Assembly (NCBI RefSeq): GCF_003612555.1
Contig: NZ_RAZF01000004.1
Coordinates: 165,420 to 229,419 of the forward strand
Length of the DNA stretch: 64,000 nt
From: Acutalibacter sp. 1XD8-33
GTDB taxonomy: Bacteria > Bacillota > Clostridia > Oscillospirales > Acutalibacteraceae
Direction of reading: 5' to 3'
Part shown: piece by piece, positions 24,829-34,124 of the stretch
Position numbering within the stretch: position 1 is the first letter of the stretch
How the letters are laid out: the number at the start of each line of letters is the position of its first letter
The notes under the pieces: generated by a model
Seen by the model: only the letters and a program-made list of their open reading frames with translations
Databases searched by the model: none
What the model was told of the DNA's origin: nothing
Translations under genes and position numbers: made by a program

Positions 24829-26394
24829 ATGAAGAAATTTCTAGCTGCTGTTTTGGCCGCGGGAATTTTCCTGTCCCTGCCTTTGGATGCCTCTGCTCAG
24901 GAGGGGGATTCCGGGCTTCCTGTGGCTTCGGATCTCTCTGAGAACGCTGCCCCCGAGGGAGAGACCCCTTCCCTTATGGAGGAAGATGTGCTCGATTCTC
25001 TGGCGGACTCAGACAGCCCGGGAGACGATTCCGGAATCACCGCGAATCCTTCTCCTACTCCGGGCCCGGACGCGACTCCCGAACCAGATCCCGCTCCCAC
25101 TCCCGTGCCGGGACCGGATCCCAGCCCTGCTCCCAGCCCCATTACCCCCGGACTGGAAACCACAGAGCACCCGGCCTATATTACCGGCAACAAGGATATG
25201 GCCAATCCGGAAGGCCGGCTTACCCGGGCCGAAGCTGCCAGCATGATCTATTCTCTGCTAGAGTCTGAGCCCATCCCTGACCCGGAAACCCAGATCGCCT
25301 ATTCCGATGTAAAAGAGAGCGATTGGTTTGCGGAGAAGGTTCTGGCTCTGTCTCAGATCGGAGCCCTGAATGGCTACGCGGACGGTACTTTCCGCCCTGG
25401 CAAGAATATCTCCCGGGCAGAATTTGTAGTTATTCTCTCCCGGTTTTTCCCTCTTGATGACAGCGCGGATACCATCTTTACCGATGTGGACCCAGAATCC
25501 TATCCCTGGGCCTACCGGCAGATTGCCCAGGCTGCGGATAAGGGATGGATTGAGGGCTTTGCCGGAGGCGTATTCAAACCGGACGATCCTGTCACCCGGG
25601 CCCAGGCCATCAAGATTATCAACCGGGCTCTGGGACGCTCCCCGGATAAGGCCAAAATCGACGCCGATGGCAAGGTCCTGCTGTTTTTGGATCTGCCATA
25701 CACCCACTGGGCCTACTATGAGATCATGGAGGCCGCTCTGCCCCACAGCCCGATGACGGAGGATGCGGATGCGGAATCTTGGCTTTCATATACCGTCCCC
25801 GCTGCTTCTCGCGCCCCTGGGTATCACTCCATTGGCGGGGAGCTCTACAAGGTGGACAGTGCGGGCCATTGGGTACGCAACGCTACAGACGGCGTGCTGA
25901 AATTCGACAATAACGGTCGCTACACCACCGGTAATGCCAGCCTGGACAGCCAGCTTACCGCTTTCGTGAAGGCCAACACGGTTTCTGGCGACAGCAACTA
26001 TAACAATTACCGGCGCCTGCACAACAAAGTGGCCTCCCTCCCCTACCGGGCAGGCAGCTACCTGGGGAAAGGCTCGGAGGACGGACAGACTGGCTGGGAA
26101 GCTGCCATGGCTTTGGATATGCTGAAAAACAGCAAGGGAAACTGCTACCGCTACGCTGGTCTAGGCACCATGTTGGCTCGGAAAATGGGCTATCAGGCCA
26201 CTGGGATTTCCGGCAAGGTGGACATCGGCTATGGCTATGTGCTTCATGGCTGGGTAGAAATCAAACTGGACGGGGAAACGCTTTTCTGCGACCCCCAGCA
26301 ACAAAACCGTTTCCCCAAGGAAAATCTGTATATGAGTCAGTACAGCCAGTTTACCAAACGGCATTATTCCGTAAAGGGAGTTCAGAAAAAGTAA
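24829..26394 (+). CDS. SLH-domain surface protein with a transglutaminase-like domain
   Basis: A signal peptide (KKFLAAVLAAGIFLSLPLDASA) is followed by a Pro/Thr-rich spacer (about residues 70-115). Three S-layer homology repeats follow: LTRAEAASMIYSLLE, NISRAEFVVILSRFF with GYADGTFRPG, and PVTRAQAIKIINRALG (about 125-310). These hold the protein to secondary wall polymers. The last 150 residues have a transglutaminase/papain-like core with GNCYRYAGLG (Cys), YVLHGWVEI (His) and FCDPQQ (Asp). The ATG at 24829 is chosen because AGGAAAG precedes it. It is 90 bp after sigK and heads the run of genes that ends with TrmO; the lipoprotein starts 15 bp downstream. Confidence 0.82.
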   Translation: MKKFLAAVLAAGIFLSLPLDASAQEGDSGLPVASDLSENAAPEGETPSLMEEDVLDSLADSDSPGDDSGITANPSPTPGPDATPEPDPAPTPVPGPDPSPAPSPITPGLETTEHPAYITGNKDMANPEGRLTRAEAASMIYSLLESEPIPDPETQIAYSDVKESDWFAEKVLALSQIGALNGYADGTFRPGKNISRAEFVVILSRFFPLDDSADTIFTDVDPESYPWAYRQIAQAADKGWIEGFAGGVFKPDDPVTRAQAIKIINRALGRSPDKAKIDADGKVLLFLDLPYTHWAYYEIMEAALPHSPMTEDADAESWLSYTVPAASRAPGYHSIGGELYKVDSAGHWVRNATDGVLKFDNNGRYTTGNASLDSQLTAFVKANTVSGDSNYNNYRRLHNKVASLPYRAGSYLGKGSEDGQTGWEAAMALDMLKNSKGNCYRYAGLGTMLARKMGYQATGISGKVDIGYGYVLHGWVEIKLDGETLFCDPQQQNRFPKENLYMSQYSQFTKRHYSVKGVQKK

Positions 26395-26409
26395 AGGAAG
26401 GATATCCTC

Positions 26410-26976
26410 ATGAAAAATTTCTTTCGTGTTCTCTTGGCATTGATTACATTCGCCCTGCTTCTGGTTTCCTGTAGCGGCGAAGAGGAGCAATCCTCTCTGG
26501 CTCCTAGCGCTGGGCCCTCAGCCTCTCCCAGTGCTGCTGCAAGCCCCTCTGCCAGTCCCAAGGCCTCTGCCAGTCCTAAGGCCCGGAGTACCGCCAAGCC
26601 AAGAGCTTCCGCGTCTCCCACAGCGGAACCGACAGAAAAGCCAGAGCCCACGCCCGAGCCTACGGAAGAGCCTGCCGCTCCTTCCTACCCCACGCCTGAT
26701 CCGGACGACATCCGTGTGGAGCCCTCCGGCGACGATGATCCCACCCCCGCGCCGGAACCTACGCCTGAGCCCACCCCGGAACCTCCCGCCGCCAATCCTG
26801 CCGACTATATTGGCGGGGATGTAAACTCCCTCTATGCCGCTCTCGGCTATCCCAACAGCTCGGAATACGGCCCCAGCTGCATCGGCCCCGGAGAGGACGG
26901 TGTGCTCTACTACAACGGCTTTACTGTCTACACCTACCGGGAGAACGGCTATGAGCGCGTGGAGGATGTGGGATAA
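26410..26976 (+). CDS. Ser/Pro/Ala-rich lipoprotein
   Basis: An N-terminal lipobox (LLLVSC, Cys21) after a hydrophobic stretch predicts a lipid-anchored exported protein. Residues about 25-130 are low-complexity (repeats of ASPSA, PKAS, EPTPEPT), a flexible wall spacer. The small C-terminal domain (ADYIGGDVNSLYAALGYPNS, then GVLYYNGFTVYTYREN) is unrecognised but compact and probably binds or modifies something outside. Its 15-bp distance from the SLH protein and 3-bp distance to the MBOAT gene show a single operon. Confidence 0.72.
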   Translation: MKNFFRVLLALITFALLLVSCSGEEEQSSLAPSAGPSASPSAAASPSASPKASASPKARSTAKPRASASPTAEPTEKPEPTPEPTEEPAAPSYPTPDPDDIRVEPSGDDDPTPAPEPTPEPTPEPPAANPADYIGGDVNSLYAALGYPNSSEYGPSCIGPGEDGVLYYNGFTVYTYRENGYERVEDVG

Positions 26977-26979
26977 TCC

Positions 26980-28380
26980 ATGGTATTTAGTTCACCGGCG
27001 TTTCTTTTCGCCTTTCTTCCCGTTACTTTCTTGCTCTCCCGGCTGATTCCCCACCGCACCGCCCAAAACGCCCTACTGGCGGTCCTGAGTCTGGTGTTTT
27101 ATGCTTTTGGGGAGCCTGTCTATGTACTGCTGCTCCTGGGCTCTGTGGGGATAAACTATCTCTCCGGCGTGCTCCTTTGCTCCCGGCTGAACAAAAAGGC
27201 GGTACTGGCCGCAGCCGTTCTGTTGAATCTTGGGATCCTCTGCGTTTTTAAATATGCTGACTTTGCCGTGGATACGTTGAACCGGCTGGGGCTTTCCTTG
27301 CCTCAGCCGGGCATTGCTTTGCCCATTGGGATCTCCTTTTTCACTTTCCAGGGCCTGTCCTATCTCATCGACTGCTACCGGGACCGGTCGCTTGTGAGCC
27401 GCAGCTTTTTGAAGCTCACCCTATATATCGCGTTTTTCCCTCAGCTCATCGCCGGGCCCATTGTGAAATACCACCAGGTTTCCCAGCAGATTGACCATCG
27501 GGAGATGTACCCCGCCCTCACTGCGGACGGCATCCGCCGGTTTATTCTGGGTCTGGGGAAGAAGCTCCTGCTGTCGAACACACTGGGGCAGATGGCCGAT
27601 CTGGTTTTTCTGGCATCTCCCGCCCAGCTGGACGCCCGCTCCGCCTGGCTGGGCGCATTCTGCTATATGCTGCAAATCTACTTTGACTTTTCCGGTTATT
27701 CGGATATGGCCATCGGACTGGGGCGGATGTTTGGCTTCCAATTTGAAGAAAACTTCCGTTATCCCTATGCCAGCGGGTCCATCAAGGAGTTCTGGCGGCG
27801 GTGGCATATCTCCCTGTCCTCCTGGTTTCGGGATTACCTCTACATCCCCCTGGGCGGCAACCGGAAAGGCCGCTTCCGCACAGAGCTGAACAAGTGCCTG
27901 GTATTCTTCTGCACCGGCCTGTGGCATGGGGCTTCTTGGAGCTTTGTGCTCTGGGGTCTCTGGCATGGATTTTTCATTATTCTGGAGGACCTCCTGCCTC
28001 CGCCAGGGAAACTTCGCCGGATTTTGTGGAGGCCTGTTACCTTGCTGGCCGTGCTGCTGGGCTTTGTGCTCTTCCGGGCGGATTCCCTCCCAGTGGCGGG
28101 AACAGTTTACAGCGCCATGGCCGGGACTCTTCCTGTAACCCTGGAAAGTGCCGCGCTATTGCGGGCTCTGCTCAGCCCTCTGAATATTCTCATCCTTGTG
28201 GCCGCGTGCTTCTGCGCCCTGCCCCTGCTGCCCCGGATCAAGGCTTTCGCCTCGGGAGAGAGCGCTGGGGCCTCCGTCCTGCGGATTGCCTCCTATGGGG
28301 CCGCGATAGGGATTTTCCTGCTGTGCGTGCTGAACCTGTCCTCTACTCAGTTTAACCCCTTCATCTATTTCCGCTTTTGA
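26980..28380 (+). CDS. MBOAT-family membrane O-acyltransferase (AlgI/DltB-like)
   Basis: The 466-residue protein is a multi-pass membrane enzyme (about 10 hydrophobic segments). The MBOAT signatures are intact: SIKEFWRRWHISLSSWFRDY and IPLGGNRKGRFRTELNK (about residues 267-305), and the active-site His in GLWHGASWSFVLWGLWHG (about 311-328). AlgI-type enzymes bring acyl groups across the membrane for transfer to extracellular polysaccharides; DltB does so for teichoic acid D-alanine. The DHHW gene immediately after is the usual partner. The acceptor polymer is not identifiable here. The start ATG is 3 bp after the lipoprotein stop. Confidence 0.9.
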   Translation: MVFSSPAFLFAFLPVTFLLSRLIPHRTAQNALLAVLSLVFYAFGEPVYVLLLLGSVGINYLSGVLLCSRLNKKAVLAAAVLLNLGILCVFKYADFAVDTLNRLGLSLPQPGIALPIGISFFTFQGLSYLIDCYRDRSLVSRSFLKLTLYIAFFPQLIAGPIVKYHQVSQQIDHREMYPALTADGIRRFILGLGKKLLLSNTLGQMADLVFLASPAQLDARSAWLGAFCYMLQIYFDFSGYSDMAIGLGRMFGFQFEENFRYPYASGSIKEFWRRWHISLSSWFRDYLYIPLGGNRKGRFRTELNKCLVFFCTGLWHGASWSFVLWGLWHGFFIILEDLLPPPGKLRRILWRPVTLLAVLLGFVLFRADSLPVAGTVYSAMAGTLPVTLESAALLRALLSPLNILILVAACFCALPLLPRIKAFASGESAGASVLRIASYGAAIGIFLLCVLNLSSTQFNPFIYFRF

Positions 28381-28388
28381 GGTAGCCT

Positions 28389-29864
28389 ATGAAAAAAACA
28401 TTCCACCTGCTGTTTGTGATCCTTTTTTTCGGGGCCTGCCTGATTCCAGGATTGGGGCTTCTCCTCAACGGCCCCAGCCCTGCCGCCGCCAATGAAACCG
28501 CTGTCCGCGCCCCCAGCTTTGTCAATCCGGACGGCAGCCTCAATCTGAACCTGCTCTCCGACGCTGCGGACTGGTTCTCCCACAGCTATGGTTTCCGCCG
28601 GGAGTTGATTACAGCCGACTCCGCCTGGAAGGCCGGCCTGTTCCGGAGCTCTACCCAGCCTCTGGTGGCCCTGGGGAAAGAGGGCTGGCTCTATTATGCC
28701 GAAACCCTGGACGACTACACCGGCGCGGACTCCCTCTCTCCCCGGCAGACCTGGTGTATCGCCCGTTCCCTGAAGCTGGCTCAGGACTACGTCCAAAGCC
28801 AGGGAGCGGCGTTTGTGTTTACAGTTGCGCCGAACAAAGCCTCCATTTACCCAGAATATCTCCCGGATGGGCTCAGCCCCGCCCCCTCGGAGTATTCCGC
28901 CCCGCTGGCAGAGGTGCTCCAGGAACAGGACGTCCAATATGCCAGCCTGTTTGAACCCTTGCGGACCATGAGCGGGAGGTCAGAGCAATCGCGCTCTCTA
29001 AATGGCGAGCCCCTATATTTTGCCCTGGACTCCCACTGGACCAACCGGGGAGCCGCCCTGGCCCACGATGTCCTGCTGGAGGCCTTGGGGCTTCCCTCTG
29101 AGGACGCCTTTGGCAAGGCGGGAGGCTATCAGCCCAGCCATCTAGGCGACTTATATGAGATGCTCTATCCTGCCTCTCTCCGGCTGGATCTGGAGTTTGC
29201 CTTTGATCCGCCCTTGGATTTCCAGTACGCCAGACCCATTCGGGATGTAGACGATCTGACCATTGAAACCGCCAGCGCCTCAGAGAACGGTCCCCTGCTT
29301 ATGTTCCGGGACTCCTTCGGCAACGCCCTGCATAGCCTGATGGCAGAGAGCTTTTCCACCGCCCTCTTCTCCCGGGCCATGCCCTACAATTTGGAGCGCA
29401 TGGAAAGCATAGGGACGGAATATGTGGTGGTAGAGATTGTGGAGCGGAATCTGCCTCTCTTGGCAGAAGGCGCTTTCCTTTTCCCCGCGCCGGAGGTGGA
29501 CCTGTTCCAGCCTCCCTGGGGGAATACGCGGCTGTTCCAGGGAGAGCGCTGGCCGGCGGAGTCCCCCCTGGCCATAGAGAGAGCCGGGGCCTATAATAGA
29601 ATCACTGCCAGCGCGGACATTCCCTGCGACTTGGACTCCCCGGTCTATCTGATCCATATGCCCGCTGCCGGAGGTTCGGTCACCGCCTGGGAGGCTCTGC
29701 CTCTGTATCAGGAAGATGGTGCTCGGGCTGCCTGCACTGCCTGTCTCCCCACCGACCGGCTTCCCGAGGGCACCCTCTATATGGCCTTTCAACAGGAGGG
29801 AAAATGGCAGATGACCTATTGGGAAGAACCGTTTCCCGGCCCGGCTCCCAGCGGGGAGGGTTGA
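28389..29864 (+). CDS. DHHW-family protein, extracytoplasmic partner of the MBOAT enzyme
   Basis: An N-terminal signal anchor (TFHLLFVILFFGACLIPGLGLL) is followed by an SGNH/AlgX-like domain. LDSHWTNRGAALAHDVLLEA (about residues 212-231) contains the catalytic Asp/His pair, MFRDSFGNALHSLMA carries the Ser block (about 305), and PNKASIYPEYLPDGL is the typical early block. The probable role is to transfer acyl groups delivered by the MBOAT protein to a polymer outside the membrane. It starts 8 bp after the MBOAT stop. The length of 491 residues fits. The order SLH protein, lipoprotein, MBOAT, DHHW suggests a cell-surface acylation unit. Confidence 0.85.
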   Translation: MKKTFHLLFVILFFGACLIPGLGLLLNGPSPAAANETAVRAPSFVNPDGSLNLNLLSDAADWFSHSYGFRRELITADSAWKAGLFRSSTQPLVALGKEGWLYYAETLDDYTGADSLSPRQTWCIARSLKLAQDYVQSQGAAFVFTVAPNKASIYPEYLPDGLSPAPSEYSAPLAEVLQEQDVQYASLFEPLRTMSGRSEQSRSLNGEPLYFALDSHWTNRGAALAHDVLLEALGLPSEDAFGKAGGYQPSHLGDLYEMLYPASLRLDLEFAFDPPLDFQYARPIRDVDDLTIETASASENGPLLMFRDSFGNALHSLMAESFSTALFSRAMPYNLERMESIGTEYVVVEIVERNLPLLAEGAFLFPAPEVDLFQPPWGNTRLFQGERWPAESPLAIERAGAYNRITASADIPCDLDSPVYLIHMPAAGGSVTAWEALPLYQEDGARAACTACLPTDRLPEGTLYMAFQQEGKWQMTYWEEPFPGPAPSGEG

Positions 29865-29866
29865 TC

Positions 29867-30553
29867 ATGGAATGGAAGCCCATTGCGCATATTCACAGCC
29901 CGTTCCCCGAAAAATTCGGCGTGCCCCGGCAGAGCGGACTCATCGACAGCCTGCGGGCCTGGGTGGTCTTTGAGCCGGAGTGCCGGGTGCGGGAGGCGTT
30001 CCGGGGGCTAGAGGAGTTCTCCCATCTATGGCTGATCTGGCTGTTCTCCCAGGTGCCGGAGGGAAAGTGGTCCCCCACAGTACGCCCGCCCCGGCTGGGC
30101 GGCAACCGGCGGGTGGGGGTGTTCGCCAGCCGTTCCCCTTTCCGGCCCAACCCCATCGGACTGTCCTGTGTGGCCTTGGAAAAGGTGGAACTGGAAGGAC
30201 CAGATGGTCCCCGGCTGCTGGTCTGTGGGGCAGACCTGGTAGACGGCACCCCCATCCTGGATGTGAAGCCCTACCTGCCCCAGGCAGACTGCCATCCGGA
30301 GGCCTCCGGCGGCTTCACCGACAGGAATCCATGGACCGCTCTGAAGGTGGACTTTCCCCCAGCTCTGGAGAAGGCCATTCCCCCAGAGCTTCTGGAGGCG
30401 CTCCGGCAAGTCTTGGCCGCAGACCCCCGCCCCCATTACCACAGCGATCCCAAGCGGGTCTACGGAATGGGCTTTGGGGGGATACAGGTACGGTTTACAG
30501 TAGAGGACAGCGTGCTCCACGTAGTGTCCGTGGAGGCGCGGAAGGACCCCTGA
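29867..30553 (+). CDS. trmO: tRNA (N6-threonylcarbamoyladenosine37)-methyltransferase TrmO
   Basis: TrmO methylates t6A37 in tRNA-Thr. The TsaA beta-barrel is obvious: GVPRQSGLIDSLRAWVVFEP, FSHLWLIWLF, RRVGVFASRSPFRPNPIGLSC (about residues 83-105, containing the S-adenosylmethionine site) and DGTPILDVKPYLPQAD. The C-terminal half (about 150-228) is the longer TrmO-specific extension with RVYGMGFG. The ATG at 29867 lies 2 bases after the previous stop with GGGAGGGTTG upstream; translation is likely coupled to the DHHW gene although the function is unrelated. Confidence 0.9.
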   Translation: MEWKPIAHIHSPFPEKFGVPRQSGLIDSLRAWVVFEPECRVREAFRGLEEFSHLWLIWLFSQVPEGKWSPTVRPPRLGGNRRVGVFASRSPFRPNPIGLSCVALEKVELEGPDGPRLLVCGADLVDGTPILDVKPYLPQADCHPEASGGFTDRNPWTALKVDFPPALEKAIPPELLEALRQVLAADPRPHYHSDPKRVYGMGFGGIQVRFTVEDSVLHVVSVEARKDP

Positions 30554-30559
30554 AAGAGC

Positions 30560-30612
30560 AGAATTTTACCCTGGCTGGCGGTTTCGCATTCCGCTGGCCA
30601 AGGTAAAATTCT
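30560..30612 (+). terminator. Hairpin after trmO
   Basis: AGAATTTTACC (30560-30570) pairs with GGTAAAATTCT (30602-30612), with an inner GGCTGGCGG/CCGCTGGCC stem. It lies 6 bp after the trmO stop and probably ends the operon, although the U-tract is short. Confidence 0.65.
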
Positions 30613-30613
30613 T

Positions 30614-31345
30614 GCCGGCCTTATGCTGTGTATTTTTTGACGGGGGCTTCGAGCACGACGGCACGGCAAGGAGCACAAGTTTGGGCGGGCATTTCGGCTG
30701 ATTTCATGCGCACAGAGCTGGCTCTCTCCGCATCCACCCCCGCTCGGGTTCGTCCTTCGGACGAACCGCCGGGCAAACGGGATTTACCCGTTTGCCCACG
30801 GCCATTTTGCGGCAGGCCGCAAAATGCGAGCGGGGCACACCGCACCAAGCCAGGTGGTGGGAGGAGCAGGCTGGGTTTCGCGGTAGTGTCAAAAAGATAA
30901 ACACTCGCGCAGCTCGGTTTATCTTTCCGTTTTCCTGAGCAAAACTCGGATAGTTAACCGAGCGCAGCGAGTGTTAACCTATTATTCACCACCCGCAAAA
31001 ATTGCGCTTCTCAGGTGTTAAGGTCAAGGACAAGACCTTGAGGGCTGCGCGAGTCTCGCCTGCCGGCTCGGTCGGTTCACGGCCTGTCCGCCCCCGGCGG
31101 ACGCTCACCCCTCAAACTCCTCGCCAGCTGTAAACTTGGCTTTGCCAAGTTTTGACCAGCTGGACCGGTCAATCTTGTTCCACAAAACGTTCACGACGAA
31201 CGAAGTGAGGAAGCAGGGTAAAATGTTTCGTAGACTTCGCTCTGCGAAGTCTTACCTTTCTCAAAGGTGGCAGGGGTTTGGGGGTGAGCGTTCTGCCGGA
31301 TACTTGGCAAAGCCAAGTATTGCAGACAACGCCGCGGACCGACCG
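30614..31345. repeat. Palindrome-rich intergenic zone and mosaic repeat, copy C
   Basis: The 835-bp gap between trmO and the iron transporter holds no credible gene. It carries a series of hairpins (GTTCGTCCTTCGGACGAAC, CAAACGGGATTTACCCGTTTG, CATTTTGCGGCAGGCCGCAAAATG in two parts near 30770-30830) and the repeat family: GACCAGCTGGACCGGTCAA at 31154-31172, and a 47-nt piece (31281-31327) identical to 8431-8477. Short ORFs here are chance readings of repeats. Confidence 0.75.
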
Positions 31346-31388
31346 AAGCGGCAGCCGAGACAACCCCACAGTCTTAAAAGCACACTTT

Positions 31389-32150
31389 TCAATAAAACAG
31401 ATACCGCTCCCGGTCGTCCAACCATAGCCTCTGAAATTTTACGCCGAACGCCTTTGCCGCAGCCTCCGCCGCCTCTTCCGGCGCACCGAAGGCCCGTAGC
31501 TCCCCTTTTTCCAGCACCGCCACACGGTCGCAATACCCAAAGGCCAGATCCAGGTCGTGGAGCACCGCCAGCACAGTCTTTCCCCGAGCATTCAGGGCCC
31601 GGATCAGCTCCATTACCTGGACCTTTTGGCCGATATCCAGATACGTTGTGGGCTCGTCCAGAAGAAGCGCTTCGCTGTCCTGGGCCAGAGCCATGGCGAT
31701 ATATGCCCGCTGCCGCTCTCCTCCGGAAAGGGCTTTCAGCTCCCTGTGGCGCAGGGAGGAAGCTCCAGCTTCTTCCAGAGCCGCGTCCACCAGCCGCCGG
31801 TCCTCCCGGCTCAGGCTTTTTCCCCATCCCATGTGGGGATACCGGCCGTATGCCGCCAGCCGTTCTACCGTGAGGCTGGGCGTTTCCCGAGTCTGAGGCA
31901 GCACCGCCAGAATCCTGGCCAACTCCCGCCGGCTGTAGCTTCTCACTCCCTTACCGCACACCAGCACCTCTCCGCTTGCAGGGCGGAGTAAACCGCAGGC
32001 GGTTTTCAGAAGGGTCGTTTTTCCACAGCCATTGGGGCCAATCAAGGCTGTGATCTTTCCCCGAGGCACGGCAAAGCTCACCTGGCGGAGCACCTCCCGG
32101 CTGGGATAACCCCCGGAAATCCTGTGAAACACGATCGCAGGATCAGTCAC
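31389..32150 (-). CDS. Iron-siderophore ABC transporter, ATP-binding subunit (FecE/FhuC-like)
   Basis: The ATPase drives import. It has Walker A IGPNGCGKTTLLK (about residues 36-48), the Q-loop LPQTRE, the signature LSGGERQRAYIAMALAQ (about 138-154), Walker B ALLLDEPTTYLD and the switch His in VLHDLDLAF. These are the features of FepC/FhuC-type importers for siderophores, haem or cobalamin. It overlaps the permease gene by 8 bp and is the last gene of a three-gene operon read leftward. The downstream gap is the repeat zone C. The cargo of the system is uncertain. Confidence 0.92.
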   Translation of the reverse strand: MTDPAIVFHRISGGYPSREVLRQVSFAVPRGKITALIGPNGCGKTTLLKTACGLLRPASGEVLVCGKGVRSYSRRELARILAVLPQTRETPSLTVERLAAYGRYPHMGWGKSLSREDRRLVDAALEEAGASSLRHRELKALSGGERQRAYIAMALAQDSEALLLDEPTTYLDIGQKVQVMELIRALNARGKTVLAVLHDLDLAFGYCDRVAVLEKGELRAFGAPEEAAEAAAKAFGVKFQRLWLDDRERYLFY

Positions 32151-33168
32151 CGTCCCGCCCCCTTTGTCGCAGAATTAGCAGCAAGAAGAAGGGGCCCCCC
32201 ACAAAGCTCAGCAGAATCCCCACCGGGATCTCATAAGGCGCGAAGAGCACCCGGCTCAAAAGATCACAGAGAGTGACGAAGCCCGCCCCCAGCAGCGCCG
32301 CCGCAGGCAGCAGAAGCCGATGGCTGGTTCTGGCCTCCCCCAGAAGCCTGCGCACCATATGGGGGGCCAGCAGGCCCACAAAGCTCAGCAGCCCCGAAAA
32401 GCTCACTGCGCATCCCGCCAGGACGCAGGCCAGCACGATCAGGGAGAAGCGGGCCAGGGGCACGTTCATGCCCAGAGTGCGGGCGGCATCCTCCCCCAGG
32501 CAGAGCAGGTCCGCTTGTCCTCCCAGGAGAAACGCGGCTCCCAGAGCCAGCAGGATCACCCCCCAGGCAGGGGTGAAGTCTCGGATGGAGACTCCGGAAA
32601 AGCCCCCGATCAGAAAGGCGCTGCCGTTATACAGAGTCTCGGGGAAGAAGGTCTTGACCGTGTTGATCCCGGCAGTGAAGATGCTGCTCACGGCCACCCC
32701 GGCCAGGATGATCCCCAGCTTGCCCGAGCCCGCCCCCGCCGCCACGGCGCAGACCACCAGCGTGGCCAGGAGGGCCCCGGCAAAGGCCCCGGCGGGAGCA
32801 GCTCCCGGCACGCCGGGGAAGAGGGCCATGGCGAGAAAGGTGAAGAACCCGGCTCCCGCGTTGGCCCCGATCACATTGGGGGAGGCCAGGGGATTGCCCA
32901 GCACCGCCTGGATCACCATGCCGCTGACGGCCAGGGCAGCCCCGGAGAGCAAAGAGGCGCACACCCTGGGCCAGCGCACATAGAGGAGGATCCGGGCCCC
33001 AGGGGACAGGGCCTCCCCGGCCAGAAGCTCCCGGAGAGCCTCCCAGAGGTCCAGCCGGGAGGACCCGGCCGCCAGCCCGGAGAGGGCGCACACCAGGGCA
33101 AAGCCCCCCAGAGCGGTCAGCCAGACCCCGTCAGTCCTCCCCCTGGAGGATTTTCCCCAGATACTCAT
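32143..33168 (-). CDS. Iron-siderophore ABC transporter, permease subunit (FecCD family)
   Basis: A 341-residue membrane protein with about ten hydrophobic helices and FecCD motifs: YVRWPRVCASLLSGAALAVSG (two parts, about residues 64-85), NPLASPNVIGANAGAGFF and SGLLSFVGLLAPHMVRRLLG (about 268-287), the coupling helix that meets the ATPase. It forms the channel, probably as a homodimer since only one permease gene is present. The start ATG lies 38 bp inside the end of the substrate-binding gene, with a GGGGGGA upstream, so translation is coupled. Confidence 0.92.
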   Translation of the reverse strand: MSIWGKSSRGRTDGVWLTALGGFALVCALSGLAAGSSRLDLWEALRELLAGEALSPGARILLYVRWPRVCASLLSGAALAVSGMVIQAVLGNPLASPNVIGANAGAGFFTFLAMALFPGVPGAAPAGAFAGALLATLVVCAVAAGAGSGKLGIILAGVAVSSIFTAGINTVKTFFPETLYNGSAFLIGGFSGVSIRDFTPAWGVILLALGAAFLLGGQADLLCLGEDAARTLGMNVPLARFSLIVLACVLAGCAVSFSGLLSFVGLLAPHMVRRLLGEARTSHRLLLPAAALLGAGFVTLCDLLSRVLFAPYEIPVGILLSFVGGPFFLLLILRQRGRDGD

Positions 33169-34105
33169 AGCTATCCCCCCAGCGGTTGTTGGGCTTGTAG
33201 TGGAACAGGTCCTTGGGCAGCACCACGTATCGGCCCTCCTTCACGGCGGTGAGGCCGGACCAGGCGGGGTTCCCGTCGATGAGGGAGTCCAGGTACCCGA
33301 GAGCCTTGGCCTCGTCCCCCATGGTGGTGACGAAGATGAAGTCCGGGTCCGCAGCGATGGCCTCCTCCAGGCTCAGATCCTCCAGCATGGAGGGGTGCTC
33401 ATCCGCGATGTTTTGACAGCCCAGGTCCTTAAGGATGGCCCCGGCCAGCTCGTCGTCGGTCTTGGCCTTGATACCGGTGGCGAAGGCCCGGATCAGCAGC
33501 ACGGAGGGCCCGTCCTCCCCGAAGGCATAGGTCTCCCGAGCGCCGGCGATCTGCTGTTCCACCCGTGTCACGTGCTCCTCGTAGAGGTCGGGCCGTCCGG
33601 TGGCCCCGCAGAACTGCTCCATCATGGCGGCGTAGTCCCCGAAGGTGTCCACCCGGTAGCTCAGGCAGGGGAGACCGGCGTTTTTCAGCACGTCCAACAT
33701 ATCCTGCTGAGCGGCGATGTCCAGGGAAAGGATCACCAGATCCGGCTCCAGAGCGATGATCTCCTCGGCGTTGGGCTCCTTCACGGTGCCCACGACTTTG
33801 GCCTCGCCCACGTCCAGGGCCCGCTCCTCCACGGCGTCCTCCGTGACCCCGCAGAGCTGGCCCCCGGCCAGCAGCCAGGCCTCGCAGTACGAGCCGTAGA
33901 GACAGGCCACCCGGGGGGCATCCGGCAGCTGGACGGTGTCGCCGTTGGTGTCGGTGATGGTAGTTTGTGTTTTTTGGGGGCGGGCAGAGCCCGCCGGGGC
34001 CGCCCCGGAGGCTGGCGCGCCCTCATCTGGGACGGCGGTCCCGCAGGCGCTCAGCAGGGCGCAGGCACAGAGCAGGACGCCCATCAAAGTCTTTCTGTAT
34101 CTCAT
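33131..34105 (-). CDS. Iron-siderophore ABC transporter, substrate-binding lipoprotein
   Basis: A lipobox (LLSAC, Cys21) after a short hydrophobic start predicts an anchored lipoprotein. The periplasmic-binding fold of the FepB/BtuF class follows: VACLYGSYCEAWLLAG, EEIIALEPDLVILS (about residues 115-128), AGLPCLSYRVDTFGDY and a long central helix, then DPDFIFVTTMGDEA. It binds a metal chelate or a cofactor outside the cell. GAAAGGAG lies 7 bases before the ATG. It is the first gene of the leftward operon. The gap before it is repeat copy D. Confidence 0.9.
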   Translation of the reverse strand: MRYRKTLMGVLLCACALLSACGTAVPDEGAPASGAAPAGSARPQKTQTTITDTNGDTVQLPDAPRVACLYGSYCEAWLLAGGQLCGVTEDAVEERALDVGEAKVVGTVKEPNAEEIIALEPDLVILSLDIAAQQDMLDVLKNAGLPCLSYRVDTFGDYAAMMEQFCGATGRPDLYEEHVTRVEQQIAGARETYAFGEDGPSVLLIRAFATGIKAKTDDELAGAILKDLGCQNIADEHPSMLEDLSLEEAIAADPDFIFVTTMGDEAKALGYLDSLIDGNPAWSGLTAVKEGRYVVLPKDLFHYKPNNRWGDSYEYLGKILQGED

Positions 34106-34124
34106 GGCAGCTCCTTTCTAAGAT

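Noticed and set aside
30614..31140. Several open frames in the gap after trmO
   Set aside because: They read through palindromes in many frames and have no RBS or family signature.
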